A DNA stretch of 64,000 bases from Gautieria morchelliformis (lineage: Eukaryota; Basidiomycota; Agaricomycetes; Gomphales; Gomphaceae): assembly GCA_015179125.1 (NCBI GenBank), contig WHVA01000034.1, positions 124,001 to 188,000 of the forward strand, written 5' to 3'. The notes below the pieces were generated by a model. The model was not told the origin of the DNA, searched no databases, and saw nothing but the letters and a program-made list of their open reading frames with translations. Made by a program: the position numbers and the translations under genes. Shown piece after piece: positions 1 to 9,269 of this stretch (the stretch's first letter is position 1; the number at the start of each line of letters is the position of its first letter).

Positions 1-1202
1 CCGTTAAAACAGGCAGAAACTTGTCCGATTATGTCACATACCCGTCCACGCGCCCCATCAGCATCGCTAGGAGGAACATATGTCTCGCGCTCCCTGTCTA
101 CTAGCCCTGGATCATCCTCTTGACGAAAGTTTGCCAGAATCTCATCTGGGACACCATCGACAGGGAGGGATTGTAAGCGATCTTCTGAGATCGCGACATC
201 GTGGTACATGGCATTGTTTGCTCTCAACCACAACAAAGCCTCAAGAACGGCTGCCCGGAAAACACGGAAAGTGTTACTAAGCCAACATTTAGGTACAGTC
301 CCAACCCCAATGAACGTGACTGCGATGACCGATGCCAGAATTTGTGCAGGGCGAGGCATCAGATCACCCTCCAACATGCGCACAATGTCCGGCATGTTGA
401 GCGCGTACGTTGTGACATTGCCCGCCAAGCCCCGCTGCAACGTATCTGGGTCTCCAGGACTCCCATTCTTGGGAAAGAGCTTGAAGACAAAGCAACGTGG
501 ATAATGGAAAGCCACCAGCATTTGCTTGGGAATGGTGAGTTGACGGAGTTGAAGAGGGACACGGCCAATCCACATCTGATTCGCAAGGGCCAGCGAAGGG
601 ACCTTGTTCTTGACCAGCGCACCTGTGCAATCATAACAAAACCAGCCAGAGACATTCAGCCCACCCATCGATGGATGAATGAGGTACTCTTTGATGAGCA
701 GTAAGCCCTCATAGGAATCATGGGCTGGGTGAGGCTGAGAAGGTCGAAGGAGGTCCACATTGACCACGTCTTGCAAACTGCGCAACTCCCCTTCATAAGC
801 CCACAAACGTCGGGCACAAGCCACACAAACAGACTCCTGCACGCCCTGGTTGCTAGTGGCATCATAGAACTGCCATTGGCAATGGTGAACTTCACGGGCA
901 GTGGGCAGCAACATAAAGTTGGCGGCGTTTGATGAATAGCTATCAGCGCCATCCGCAACCCTGTGTGACGTCCTACTCTGCACATCGGACTCGACATCTC
1001 TCTTCCTTTTCCTCGAGGTTGATGCTCCCTTAAGCTGCACCGCTGCCCTGAGAGCATCCCGCAGCTCACCCGTGAAAGCCGATGCCTCCCTAACCAGCAC
1101 TTCTTTGCTATGGTGTGCAGCCCGTGTGAAGTGTGTCCTTGGAATAACGTCGAAGATATCAGAGATAGTGAGCTGGCGAAGGGTAGACTCCCAGGGATCC
1201 AT
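1..1202 (-). CDS. DUF6570-type, Helitron-helicase-like protein (5' part, runs off window edge)
   Basis: A single open frame runs from an ATG at 1202 to position 1 (400 codons) with no stop and no needed intron. About residue 120 there is a CxxC pair in ESVCVACARRLW, and near residue 185 a second in WFCYDC. These are followed by ALANQMWIG, PLQLRQLTIPKQMLVA and VFKLFPKNGSPGDP. This order matches DUF6570, the zinc-binding region found just upstream of the Helitron_like_N and PIF1-type helicase domains in fungal Helitron-related proteins. The Rep and helicase parts would lie beyond the left edge, so activity cannot be judged. The first 70 residues are basic and charged (RKRKR). The start is the first in-frame ATG, in MDPWESTLRQL; upstream the frame is T-rich and less protein-like. 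Family recognition is from memory of the motif pattern. Whether this is an active Helitron or a domesticated copy is unknown. Confidence 0.72.
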   Translation of the reverse strand, partial: MDPWESTLRQLTISDIFDVIPRTHFTRAAHHSKEVLVREASAFTGELRDALRAAVQLKGASTSRKRKRDVESDVQSRTSHRVADGADSYSSNAANFMLLPTAREVHHCQWQFYDATSNQGVQESVCVACARRLWAYEGELRSLQDVVNVDLLRPSQPHPAHDSYEGLLLIKEYLIHPSMGGLNVSGWFCYDCTGALVKNKVPSLALANQMWIGRVPLQLRQLTIPKQMLVAFHYPRCFVFKLFPKNGSPGDPDTLQRGLAGNVTTYALNMPDIVRMLEGDLMPRPAQILASVIAVTFIGVGTVPKCWLSNTFRVFRAAVLEALLWLRANNAMYHDVAISEDRLQSLPVDGVPDEILANFRQEDDPGLVDRERETYVPPSDADGARGRVCDIIGQVSACFN

Positions 1203-1729
1203 ACTCAGGATCCACAGAGGATCTCCTAACACCAAGCTTCGTATAAAAAAAAACCATATCACCCGATGACCAGGCTTGCATGGCCGGCCACTCATAATGT
1301 TGTTTTACCCGCGCTGCTCGGGTGACCACTTGCTACAGGTGACTTGCCATGATCGATAATGTCTGATAACACTCACCCCGATCGCTGCTTTAAGGCAAAA
1401 AAGGAAACATTAATACCCACATGGGCAGGGCCCATGGCACTACAGATATGATACCAACGCATGTGTGAGTCTGTCTCAGAATCAGAAGGTGAGCATTGGG
1501 TCACATTGCCATCCTTTAGTTTCCTACTGTAAAACACCACGATGTGCGCAGACAAGGACACCTATACAACAACCAAGGAAAGGGCTTCTGCTGCCTTGGC
1601 GTCCGAACGTACCGGACTACTAGATGGCCCTGAACATATAATGTCTCAGGTGACATGGCGTGCTTGGCTCGTAACGGATGTACAAATAACGTGTTTCTAC
1701 CCTCAAACCTCACCCAATAGTATCCTACT
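1203..1729. other. non-coding stretch, no gene seen
   Basis: This lies between the divergent gene 1-1202 (minus) and the plus gene starting at 1730, so it probably holds both promoters. I found no reading frame with protein-like character. I could not identify a Helitron terminus (TC start, or CTRR end with hairpin). Confidence 0.4.
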
Positions 1730-2773
1730 ATGGTGGACAAGACCACCCATCAATCACAGAACAATGCGAGGCCTCGCACTCCTCCACAGGCCAAGTTTCC
1801 CTGCGATGCAGCCGCCATCATGAGGAAACTCACAGACCTGGGCTACTACCTTGGTCATGGCGACATTGCCATGAAGGTCGCATTTATAGCTGGTGGTCGC
1901 ATGGGTGACCGTTTGGTAGCTCACGACGATGTTAACGACTCACAGCCGGAAGAGGTGCGCCTATCCTTGGTGGGCGAGGTCTCCCGTGATGGTGCCTGGC
2001 TCACTCCTGAGGGGGCATACCGTCCAGCCTTGAAACTGAATCCAGGGGAGAAAATCACCGGGGCGAAGGCCAGGTTCGAGCTTGTCGCACCATCCGACCC
2101 GAAGCTGGCACTTTTCAAACAGGATTGGGAAGTATCTCACGAACATACGCTCCATCCATGAAGCAGCGCTGAAGGATTGCGCCCATCGCACTGAGCGCAA
2201 AGAACCTGTGCAGAACGCAGGCCGTCTCACTGTGAGACACCCATTGGTTATAGTGAGTTAGGACAGAATAAATGGTCTGGTAGCTCTGACTGTCGTCTTG
2301 AGTACAGGAGTGAACAGCAAACGATGACATGACCGAAAGCTCCAATGAAGGGGAGGATCTCAGCGAAGGAGAGAAAGGTACGCGCGCAAAGTTAAACCAG
2401 ACACTTACCACGTGCACTGACTAGGATGCTCGCAGCCCTGATGATGCAAATATCTTTCGGTGGGTGGCCTGTGAGCCACGCATGGCGCAAAGAATTAGAC
2501 GCCGTGAAAGCCACACACGACGTCAACCCACTCCCTGCATACAACATCGACCACAGCATGATTGCGCCGAAAGATTATGAACGATGCTTGCTGGGCGCAG
2601 CCGTGGAGGTTCACGTAACACTGATTCACTACTTGATTGGGAAAAAAGGGAGTACAATGGTGGCCAACCTGAGGGAGATGATAGTCCTCAGGCCGCCTCG
2701 CGGGCTGCCTCAGAGTCCGACAAAGCGAAGCCTCATAGCCGGCCCCTCTTCCATATCTCCAAAGAAACAATGA
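1730..2773 (+). pseudogene. unrecognised protein gene, multi-exon, probably frame-damaged
   Basis: Two protein-like blocks lie on the plus strand. Block 1 (1730-2161) includes AMKVAFIAGGRMGDRLV, EVRLSLVGEVSRDGAW and YRPALKLNPGEKITG. At about 2125 another frame continues (TNIRSIHEAALKDCAHRTE) to about 2250, so a one-base shift or a missed intron is likely. Block 2 (2426-2773) includes PLPAYNID, MIAPKDYERCLLGAAVEV and LREMIVLRPP. Between them are plausible short introns: GTGAGT at about 2251, and GTACGC at about 2380 ending in CTAG at 2424. I do not recognise the family and infer no function. Its neighbour at 1-1202 is divergent. It could be a Helitron companion gene or an ordinary host gene. 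Confidence 0.4.
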
Positions 2774-3426
2774 CTGTCTATAGCTCCTAAGTAGCATGCA
2801 ACACTACGTACTGATTTCTGTTTCTGTATGATACACATTTCCAAGACATGCGTCATAAGCACACGCACATTCTTACGTACCACTCCAAGCAAGGGCTCTG
2901 CCGAGTGTAAGCCGGCCCTCCCTCTAGTACTAGTAGAATTCTCTAAAGTCCTTTTGGAGCCTGACCTTATGTAATTCGAGTACACGTTCTTCCTCTCTCA
3001 CCACCACCACCATGGCCGTGATGTGTTCGCCCTGTGTGGGCCAGTAGCACTGGGCGGGCACATCACAGGACATGTCTGCTTTTTGCTTTTTGCTTTTTGT
3101 GCCACGGTGCGCGCACACCACACGTCATAAACCACGCTGCGCGGGGGAACGGCGAGAGCGGTGACGGCGCAGGGAAGAGCGCGGGTGTGTGAATGTGCGG
3201 GGCCATGTGCATGTGCGCCGCCGGGTCCGGGTTCGGGTGCATGGGCCCACGGCGACAGCGCGGACAGCACAGGGGCCGCGGGCTGCCGCTGTTTGTGCGG
3301 GAAGCAGTCGTGGTTGCAGACCGTTCAAATTCCACTCGCGCAGTCCGTTAAAATTCTTATATCACCTCTCGCAGCATTTCTTCTCCTCCCCGCCCCTCCC
3401 GCTCTCCCCCATCAACGTCCCCATCC
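2774..3426. other. intergenic; GC-rich then pyrimidine-rich, likely promoter region
   Basis: 3100-3330 is strongly GC-rich and 3365-3480 is a C/T-rich tract (CTCCCC runs), a composition common just upstream of fungal start sites. Overlapping open frames here are low-complexity Arg/Pro/His translations on both strands and look like composition artefacts. Confidence 0.35.
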
Positions 3427-5148
3427 ACTGCACACATCCACCGCCTTTCCATGCGCTCCCACTCGCCCTCCTCAGCGCCTCTACCGCAGGGTCGCGTGGC
3501 ACGAAGCAGCACACGACATGCGCGAGGTGGTACTTGAGCCCGTGTAAGTGCCATGTCATCATATTTCTCGGACTCGGTCTGTTGACTATATGTGTTAGAA
3601 CGCAGATGCAGATGGTGATAGGCAAGGCCGATGGAACTGTATATATATTACATAATACAGAACTCATACGATGACGCGTCGCCTCCACAGCACATCAACA
3701 CTCCCACTCTGTGGAGGCTCAGAGGAGGATTGGGCCACTGGAAGCAGGATCTTCAATATCCATTGGGCTTTGCCCCCACTGAGTGTCCGGATTAGTAGAT
3801 GAAAATGATACGGTATTTGTGAGATGAGCGTATTCCGTAACATTCTGAGCAGGTCCGAGTGTGCTTGCCATAAGTGCGAACATACGCGGATTGTCCCTGG
3901 CGAACGCAGCTACTTCGGTTGCATAATTGGTAGGGTTTCCTTCGTTTTCCTTCGCAAACATAGCGCCTGATACGATGTTATCCTTGACATCTTGCGGCAT
4001 GTCCGCGATGCATTTTGCTGCAATGTGGCCGGCGTGCCCGCAATGGAAGCATACACCGTCTCGACCTTGTGAGTTCCCCCAGTCAATTTCTGTGCCCTTC
4101 GATGCTGACTTCCTTATCCCCCCTTGCTTCCGCTGTTTCCCTGTGAAATATAGTCGTTCGCCGTTGGTTTCATCGCTCCCACTGGTTCCGTTAGGTAAGT
4201 AACTTGTCATTACCATGTGGGCTTCGTGTTCCTTAAGAGAAGCTATGATTTCATTTAGCTTCGGCTCTTCTTTACGCGTGATAAGTGCCGATCGTACGGG
4301 GCGAAGGATTCGTGGAGGCAGAGGAGAACCATGTCAGTGATTTCTGTCTCATGAAGGGGGTGTTTTATAGCGGCAAGTTGATGGGAGATGGATTGAATAG
4401 TGTTGATAAACTCAGTAACTGGTTTTGACGGGTCATGAGTGACGTTGTAGAAATTGCTGCGCAGATTGAGATGGTTCGATGCGACGTCCTTTTCAAATTC
4501 TTCCTTCAACAGGGACCAGGCTTCTGAACGGAAAGAAACCTGTGTGATGATGTGTCGTTCGTCAGGATTGACGAGAAGATAGATGATAGTGTAAGCGTGT
4601 TTGTTTCGTTTCTGCCATAATAGTAGTTGGGCGGGGTCTGCGGGTTGAGTAGTACTGCCATCAACCATCCCAAAAAGGTCCTCCGTCTCGAGGATGACTT
4701 CGGCGTCCTTTCGCCATGTTGACCAATTTGGCGGTGAACGTGTGAGTTTGGCAATGCCTGAGATTAAGTTATGGATGGAATTCATGGTTGTTGGAATAGG
4801 GAATTTAGAGATATTGGGAAAACACAGATACTGGCACGGACGTGTGCACAGATTAACACAGATTAACGCAGATTAACACAGATAGGCGCAGATTAGGCAA
4901 GGGCAGGGCCCATAACCTGTTAGAACGCAGACACAGATGGTGATAGGCAAGGCCGATGGAACTGTATATATATTACATAATACAGAACTCATACGATGAC
5001 GCGTCGCCTCCACAGCACATCAACAATATGCGCATCGTTACACAGCACTCAGTCCATGACTCTGATCTCGGGGCATCCTCTTCAGGAATGGTGGCGGCTG
5101 CCCGTATGGGTCGGGTGGGAAGGGATGGCCCGCCCGCATGAGCTCTAG
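3427..5148 (+). CDS. possible small host gene with a Copia element inside its intron
   Basis: The 5' exon reads into LYRRVAWHEAAHDM and EVVLEPV, and stops immediately after a GTAAGT donor at 3544. An acceptor (TTACACAG) lies at 5045, just past the Copia element. Removing the element plus one TSD copy leaves a 64-nt intron with a TTGAC branch-like site. Joining the exons keeps the frame open: TLISGHPLQEWWRLPVW, then stop at 5146-5148. The true start codon was not found and may lie in an upstream exon, so the left coordinate is approximate. The protein is not recognised. Alternative: the open frames are chance and the insertion is intergenic. Confidence 0.35.
3593..3700 (-). repeat. 3' LTR of the gag-only Copia
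   Basis: 108 bp, 5'-TG...CA-3'; pairs with 4918-5025. Confidence 0.92.
3719..4785 (-). pseudogene. gag: Copia Gag (UBN2-type) with CCHC zinc knuckle, one frameshift
   Basis: The N-terminal half (4785-4255) has the UBN2 gag pattern: NWSTWRKDAEVILE, DLFGMVDGS, LNLRSNFYNV and the usual 'amount of cross-linking' helical region. About 4290 the frame shifts by one base. The other frame continues as ALITRKEEPKLNEIIASLK into the second half (to 3719), which carries the nucleic-acid-binding CCHC knuckle CFHCGHAGHIAAKC. Gag would form the virus-like particle core and bind RNA in the cytoplasm. The C-terminus ends 19 bp before the left LTR, so there is no room for pol. With the frameshift the copy is probably non-functional. 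Confidence 0.8.
4850..4897 (+). repeat. short tandem repeat (CAGATTAACA-like units)
   Basis: About five degenerate 10-11 bp units of CAGATTAACA/G lie in the untranslated leader between gag and the PBS of the gag-only Copia. Confidence 0.7.
4901..4917 (-). other. primer-binding site matching the initiator-tRNA anticodon arm
   Basis: Directly inside the 5' LTR, the minus strand reads GGTTATGGGCCCTGCC. This is complementary to the anticodon stem-loop region of eukaryotic initiator Met-tRNA (known half-tRNA priming of copia-type elements). Confidence 0.75.
4918..5025 (-). repeat. 5' LTR of the gag-only Copia
   Basis: 108 bp, near-identical to 3593-3700. A TATATATA run inside could serve as the TATA box. 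Confidence 0.92.
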
Positions 5149-5703
5149 TGGCAGTGCAGGTGCAGTGCAAGGTAAAGGATTAATTTCTTGTGGACGTGTT
5201 TTTCTTTTTTTTTGGATGACGCAGCGCGTTTATATTATATCGCGTGTGTATGTATGTGGGAATTTGTACTCTAATTAGTAAATGAGCTTTCAATAGCATG
5301 GGCACATTCTGACTATGATGAAAATGGTTGTGTATATGTGTACTGTGGCAATTGTATTGTGAGTATAATGTTTGCATGTATAGGTTTGCTGTAACTTGGA
5401 TCTGAATAGGTGTATGGCCTATAGGATGAGGAGTTCATGAATTCATACCATAATATATATATATAATTTGGAGTGACAATCAAAATCATATTTCTTTGTG
5501 CATCCGCAGACTAATCCAAACTGCACACGTTAGAGGCGTCAGTTTACCCGCCGTTGTTGCACTCAGAATACTCCCGAACGCCCGCAGTAACTCAGCTATT
5601 TGCGCATATTCGGACTACAAATACTAACCCGTAAAACGTGGTGAGTGGTTGGATCCGAGTTGAGCCACGACATCGTCCACAGGAAACTCAATCACAGTGG
5701 TGC
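5149..5703. other. intergenic; contains a short dispersed repeat
   Basis: No gene seen. 5586-5636 is an inverted relative of 63400-63452. From about 5640 the sequence matches the 3' flank of the other DUF6533 copies. Confidence 0.5.
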
Positions 5704-7342
5704 CTATACATAACTGCAATCCGATTCCACAGATATCCCAGATGACACCACCACTCTGAAACTCCCTATACCCGTGAAGTCCGAGACTCTCTGGGCAGTT
5801 TCTGAAACATAGATACGTTCGCGCATGTTGAGCAGAAGTCGACTACCCAATGAGCATGGGAAGGCAATCGTCCAGCTGCAATGAGGTGTTGGTATACGTA
5901 GCCAGTACTATGACGAATCCTGACACACACCAGACAGCAACGTGTAGGTAATATTGAGAGGCGAGGGCCCAGACCAGACAATTTATGAGAAAAATGGCAA
6001 ACACGCTGGAGACCTGGTTCAAGCAGCCTCATATATGTCAAAGCGATCTAGTACTTACGTTAAAAAATAGAGTACACTGGTCTGTATTAGTCTCTCTACC
6101 CACACGAATGGAGGGTCGGAACACACCTATCACGTATAATCAGGCGTAGCAGCGAGGAATCGCAGTTGCTTTTGTACTTTGTCCAAGCCTTGTACAGCAT
6201 CAAAAAACACAGAATACTTTCACAGATTAGTAGCGGGATCCAGGTAAGGAAGTATAGTGGTGGCTGGGGACCAACGTGGCAACCCGTCGATAACCTCGAA
6301 GGCCCAGGAATAGCTGGAGGGTCAGTCAGGAAAAAACTGCCGTAGAAAGGCCATAATTGTAGTTGCAATATACCTCGTGGCATGCTCGTACCTGTAATAG
6401 CAAGAACGCCAACAATTTCGGCGACATACATCACGCCAAACAATACTAGCAATTTCCTATTGCGCTCATAAACAGCGTATATCTGTGTGGGGTGCCGTTG
6501 TAAGAGAATGCCCAATAAATGAAGCAAAGAACATATGTACGCGAGTCATCAGGATACCTGCTCATCAAATATCAACATTGCAACGACATACGAGACTTGT
6601 ACTTACACTGCACGCTGAGTATAGCGACAGCTTCTCTGTAGACAATTAAGGAAAGGCAACTGATGATAAAAACTGCTCCCTGGACTTACAACGCCGATTC
6701 CCACCAGCGTAAACCGGTGCAGCTGCCGAAACGGAGGGTCTGCATGTGAGTAAAGAGTTCGTGTACGGCAGCAGTGGAAACATACAACTGAAGGGGAATC
6801 AGTGGCCCACGTGTGTACCATGTCTATGCGAGCTCACCTTCAGCGAAACTGCAGATGGCCATGTGTACACTTTTTGAAGTTAAAATATGACAGTTTTGAA
6901 AGAACGGCTTCACCTAAGATATACAGGATAAGGATAAACTGTCCAAAATAACGGTTCTATGAAAGGCGCCGTCAGCCTCGTCCTGGCCCAGCTGAGAAGT
7001 GGAAAGTTCTACGAATAGGAATAGCCCTTTTCCAAATCTATGTCCAGAGTAATTCCCTACAAGTCGTATCTGCGTATAACTGCGTAAGAGTTCGATGACT
7101 GTCAACTCGTGACTGACGTACCTCGGTGTCAAAGGTATGAACTTTAATCATAGTTAGCCGTCTTGCTCAGTATTAGCTGCAAGAATTTCACCATGGTCAT
7201 ACAAAAGAAAGGCAAGGGAGGCATAAGAGGAAGCGTCGACAATCAGTTCTGCGGGTAGACGGTAATTAGTTACATCATTGAAACATACCCTGCTTGGGAG
7301 TCGCACACCTGCGGAAATCACTGTCGCGAAGCTGGATTCCAT
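5704..7342 (-). CDS. DUF6533-type multi-pass membrane protein, copy 1 (intact 13-exon model)
   Basis: By-eye splicing gives 13 exons (7342-7192, 7141-7122, 7069-7013, 6956-6914, 6869-6838, 6787-6690, 6635-6607, 6557-6541, 6482-6392, 6313-6127, 6076-6059, 6005-5931, 5875-5704). Together they form 329 codons plus stop with no internal stop. All introns are 44-78 nt and GT-AG. Landmarks of the basidiomycete DUF6533 family in order: SLAFLLYDHVHTFDTEIRLV, GLFLFNRYF, CILMTRIYAVYERNRKLLVL, PPLYFLTWIPLLICESILCF, LLRLIIRDS, FAIFLINCLVWALA, GSRLLLNMRERIY. About seven hydrophobic segments suggest an integral membrane protein with a cytosolic C-terminal tail. The role is unknown. It is the best preserved of four array copies and the only one I could splice completely. 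Confidence 0.75.
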
Positions 7343-8270
7343 CGTCAAGCACTTATCTGAGGTTGAGCTTAATGGTAATGGTGTTGGCGTAAAGCTTAGA
7401 AAGGAAAAATATAGTCGCATTCGCTGACGGACTCCAATATATGATGTCTCAGGCTGCCCAAGCTTCGATCCAAGAAGAAACTTGCATGATGTTACGATCA
7501 AGGGTGATGCTGCAGCTGAGATGTCATCGAGACAGTTTTGAGAAGTCTCTTAACCCCGTTTCCTCGAGACAAGCCACAAACTTGAAGTGGCTATGATGCA
7601 GAACTACGAAGCCACAATTAGTGCCGCCCAAGGATCATTTGCAGTATCAATTTCCAAGGGGATGGGAGTATCAATCGAATAGTGCTTTCAATTGCTACCT
7701 ATATATGTTGGCTCAACTAAATTGAAAAGATTAGGCACCATTCAGTTGGGCTAATATCTATTGGTAGCAGAAACATAGAATTTAGAAGAATAAATAGATT
7801 ATATCAGTGTTCCTGGTCTTTTCCGTCACTGCCATCACGTGATTTATCGCTGCACGGAAGCGAAGCGGGCCACTGACCCACACGCCATTTCATTTGTTTG
7901 CGAATTGTTTGGGATCTCAGCTCTGGATCGCTAACGCCAGAAAGGCCCGCCAAAAAGCCTAATGTGCGGAGGACCTCAAATCCTTCGCATACGCCTGGAA
8001 CGCAGCCAGTCCCGAGTCCCCGACATCGTCAGCGCGAGCTATCCACTCTATTCGCGAAATGCAACACACGCCGATCGCTCCAAGCCGCAGCGCCTCCGGA
8101 CAGTCCTCGAGGGTCAGCTCACGCCCGAGCACACGGGGTACGCTGCCTGCGGGCGCGAGCGATGTGAGGGCGATGCTGAGGATCCCGAGAGCGACGCTGG
8201 AGAAGTAGGCGAATGGGGTCGATGTCGAGTGCGCACCGGAGGGCGGACGTATTAACTTGAAGAGCTTCTC
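7343..8270. promoter_or_regulatory. region between DUF6533-1 and the NACHT fragment, with a conserved block of unclear nature
   Basis: The first part is AT-rich and probably the DUF6533 promoter. 7930-8260 is GC-rich, conserved with 43950-44330, and open on the minus strand (includes PRVLGRELTLED and ALGILSIALTS). The copy at 44 kb differs by one in-frame 3-nt indel but has an in-frame stop. I do not recognise this protein. It may be a third component of the repeated unit or the eroded middle of the NACHT gene. Confidence 0.3.
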
Positions 8271-8274
8271 GGAT

Positions 8275-8941
8275 AAGGGTAATGGCAGAGTGTTTGTTTC
8301 GTGACTTACTAACAGACGATGTCTCGAGTGGACCCTAATACATCGATACATCTTCACACAAGGACCGCCCTTCGTTCTCATCCTTGCGCGTGATGAAGAA
8401 TGAACTTTGTTTCAACATTTGTCAGCTTGAAACTTCACATCTGCGCAACGATGATGTCGTCGACTTGGAGACACGGACCAAGAAGTATATATCCTCACAG
8501 CTTTCCTACTCTTGCCGCTTTTGGGCCGACTACGTTCACGCCACCACCTTTACGCCGGGTATAGGTGCAAAGGTCAAACGTCAAGGAGTTAGCACACGAG
8601 GACTTGATGATGACAGGCATCGTGTTAGGTTTTCGGTGCGGACCTCGAGAGTTGACAATAATCGCGTTTGTCTGAGCTCTGTCAAACGCGTAAGGAATCT
8701 AACTACAGTGCCTCGACTTACTAAGTATCCTGTGACCAAGCTTACTAATCTTCTAGTAGCTTCTAGCGCTCGCAATACTCCAACACATCGCAGCACGGTG
8801 GAAAGTCGGATCTATCCAGAGGGTGACTTACGATTCGCACGCAATACATTTTCTAGAGATCATTGTTTAAACGAGTGGGACATGATTCAGAAAAGTGATG
8901 TGCTTGAATTCTCATCCGAATCAGTGCTGTGGCTATATTAG
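8275..8941 (+). pseudogene. NACHT/NLR-type protein fragment (NACHT-1)
   Basis: The plus strand carries, in degraded form, the region after the NACHT ATPase in mushroom NLR-like proteins: CLFRDLLTDD, then SLRVMKNELCFNICQLETSH, LRNDDVVDLETR, and SYSCRFWADYVHATTF. This is the segment (winged-helix/linker) between NACHT and the WD40 or ankyrin repeats. No P-loop and no repeat domain are present. After about 8580 the frame departs from the family pattern. Such proteins are thought to act in non-self recognition (HET-E-like), but this remnant cannot function. Confidence 0.65.
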
Positions 8942-9269
8942 CGATCACTCATCCTAGATCCACTGATGGACTCCTTATAGCTGGATGAGTCAGAGATTCG
9001 TGTGAGGTCCGACAGAAGCACACAAAGGCTTGATGATGAAGGCAGTGGAAAGTCGGAACTATCCAGAGGGACTTACGATTTGCACGCAGTACTGTACATT
9101 CTCTAAAGACTATTGTTTAAACGGGGGGGACTGTCTGAGTCCAGCTAGTTAATCACAGTACGACCCACGACCCGTATCCCATAACTTGTCACTTGAGGAG
9201 TCAGTGGTTGGAGTTGAGCCACGACATCGTCCGCAGGAACTCCAATCACAGTGGTGCCTATACATAACC
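8942..9269. other. array-unit spacer
   Basis: No gene. It contains the unit-specific block GCGATCACTCATCCTAGATC, which also occurs at 41431 and 44830, marking the tandem unit boundary. Confidence 0.6.

Larger units (their letters stand above)
3593..5025 (-). mobile_element. non-autonomous, gag-only Ty1/Copia LTR retrotransposon
   Basis: The ends are two direct 108-bp LTRs (3593-3700 and 4918-5025) starting TGTTAG and ending CATCAACA, with about two mismatches between them. A perfect 5-bp target duplication ATATG flanks the element (3588-3592 and 5026-5030). On the minus strand the primer-binding site lies directly next to the right LTR and a purine-rich tract (AGAGTGGGAG) next to the left LTR. 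The internal 1.2 kb holds only a gag gene (3719-4785). Protease, integrase and reverse transcriptase are absent, so movement would need a partner element. The near-identical LTRs suggest a recent insertion. Confidence 0.92.

Noticed and set aside
1270-1400. Helitron terminus next to the DUF6570 gene
   Set aside because: No TC start or hairpin-CTRR end could be matched convincingly.
3063-3335. Overlapping frames on both strands in GC-rich DNA
   Set aside because: Arg/Pro/His low-complexity translations in all frames, typical of GC-rich promoter DNA.
4901-4917. Possible tRNA gene
   Set aside because: Only the anticodon-arm complement is present, exactly next to an LTR; it is a primer-binding site.
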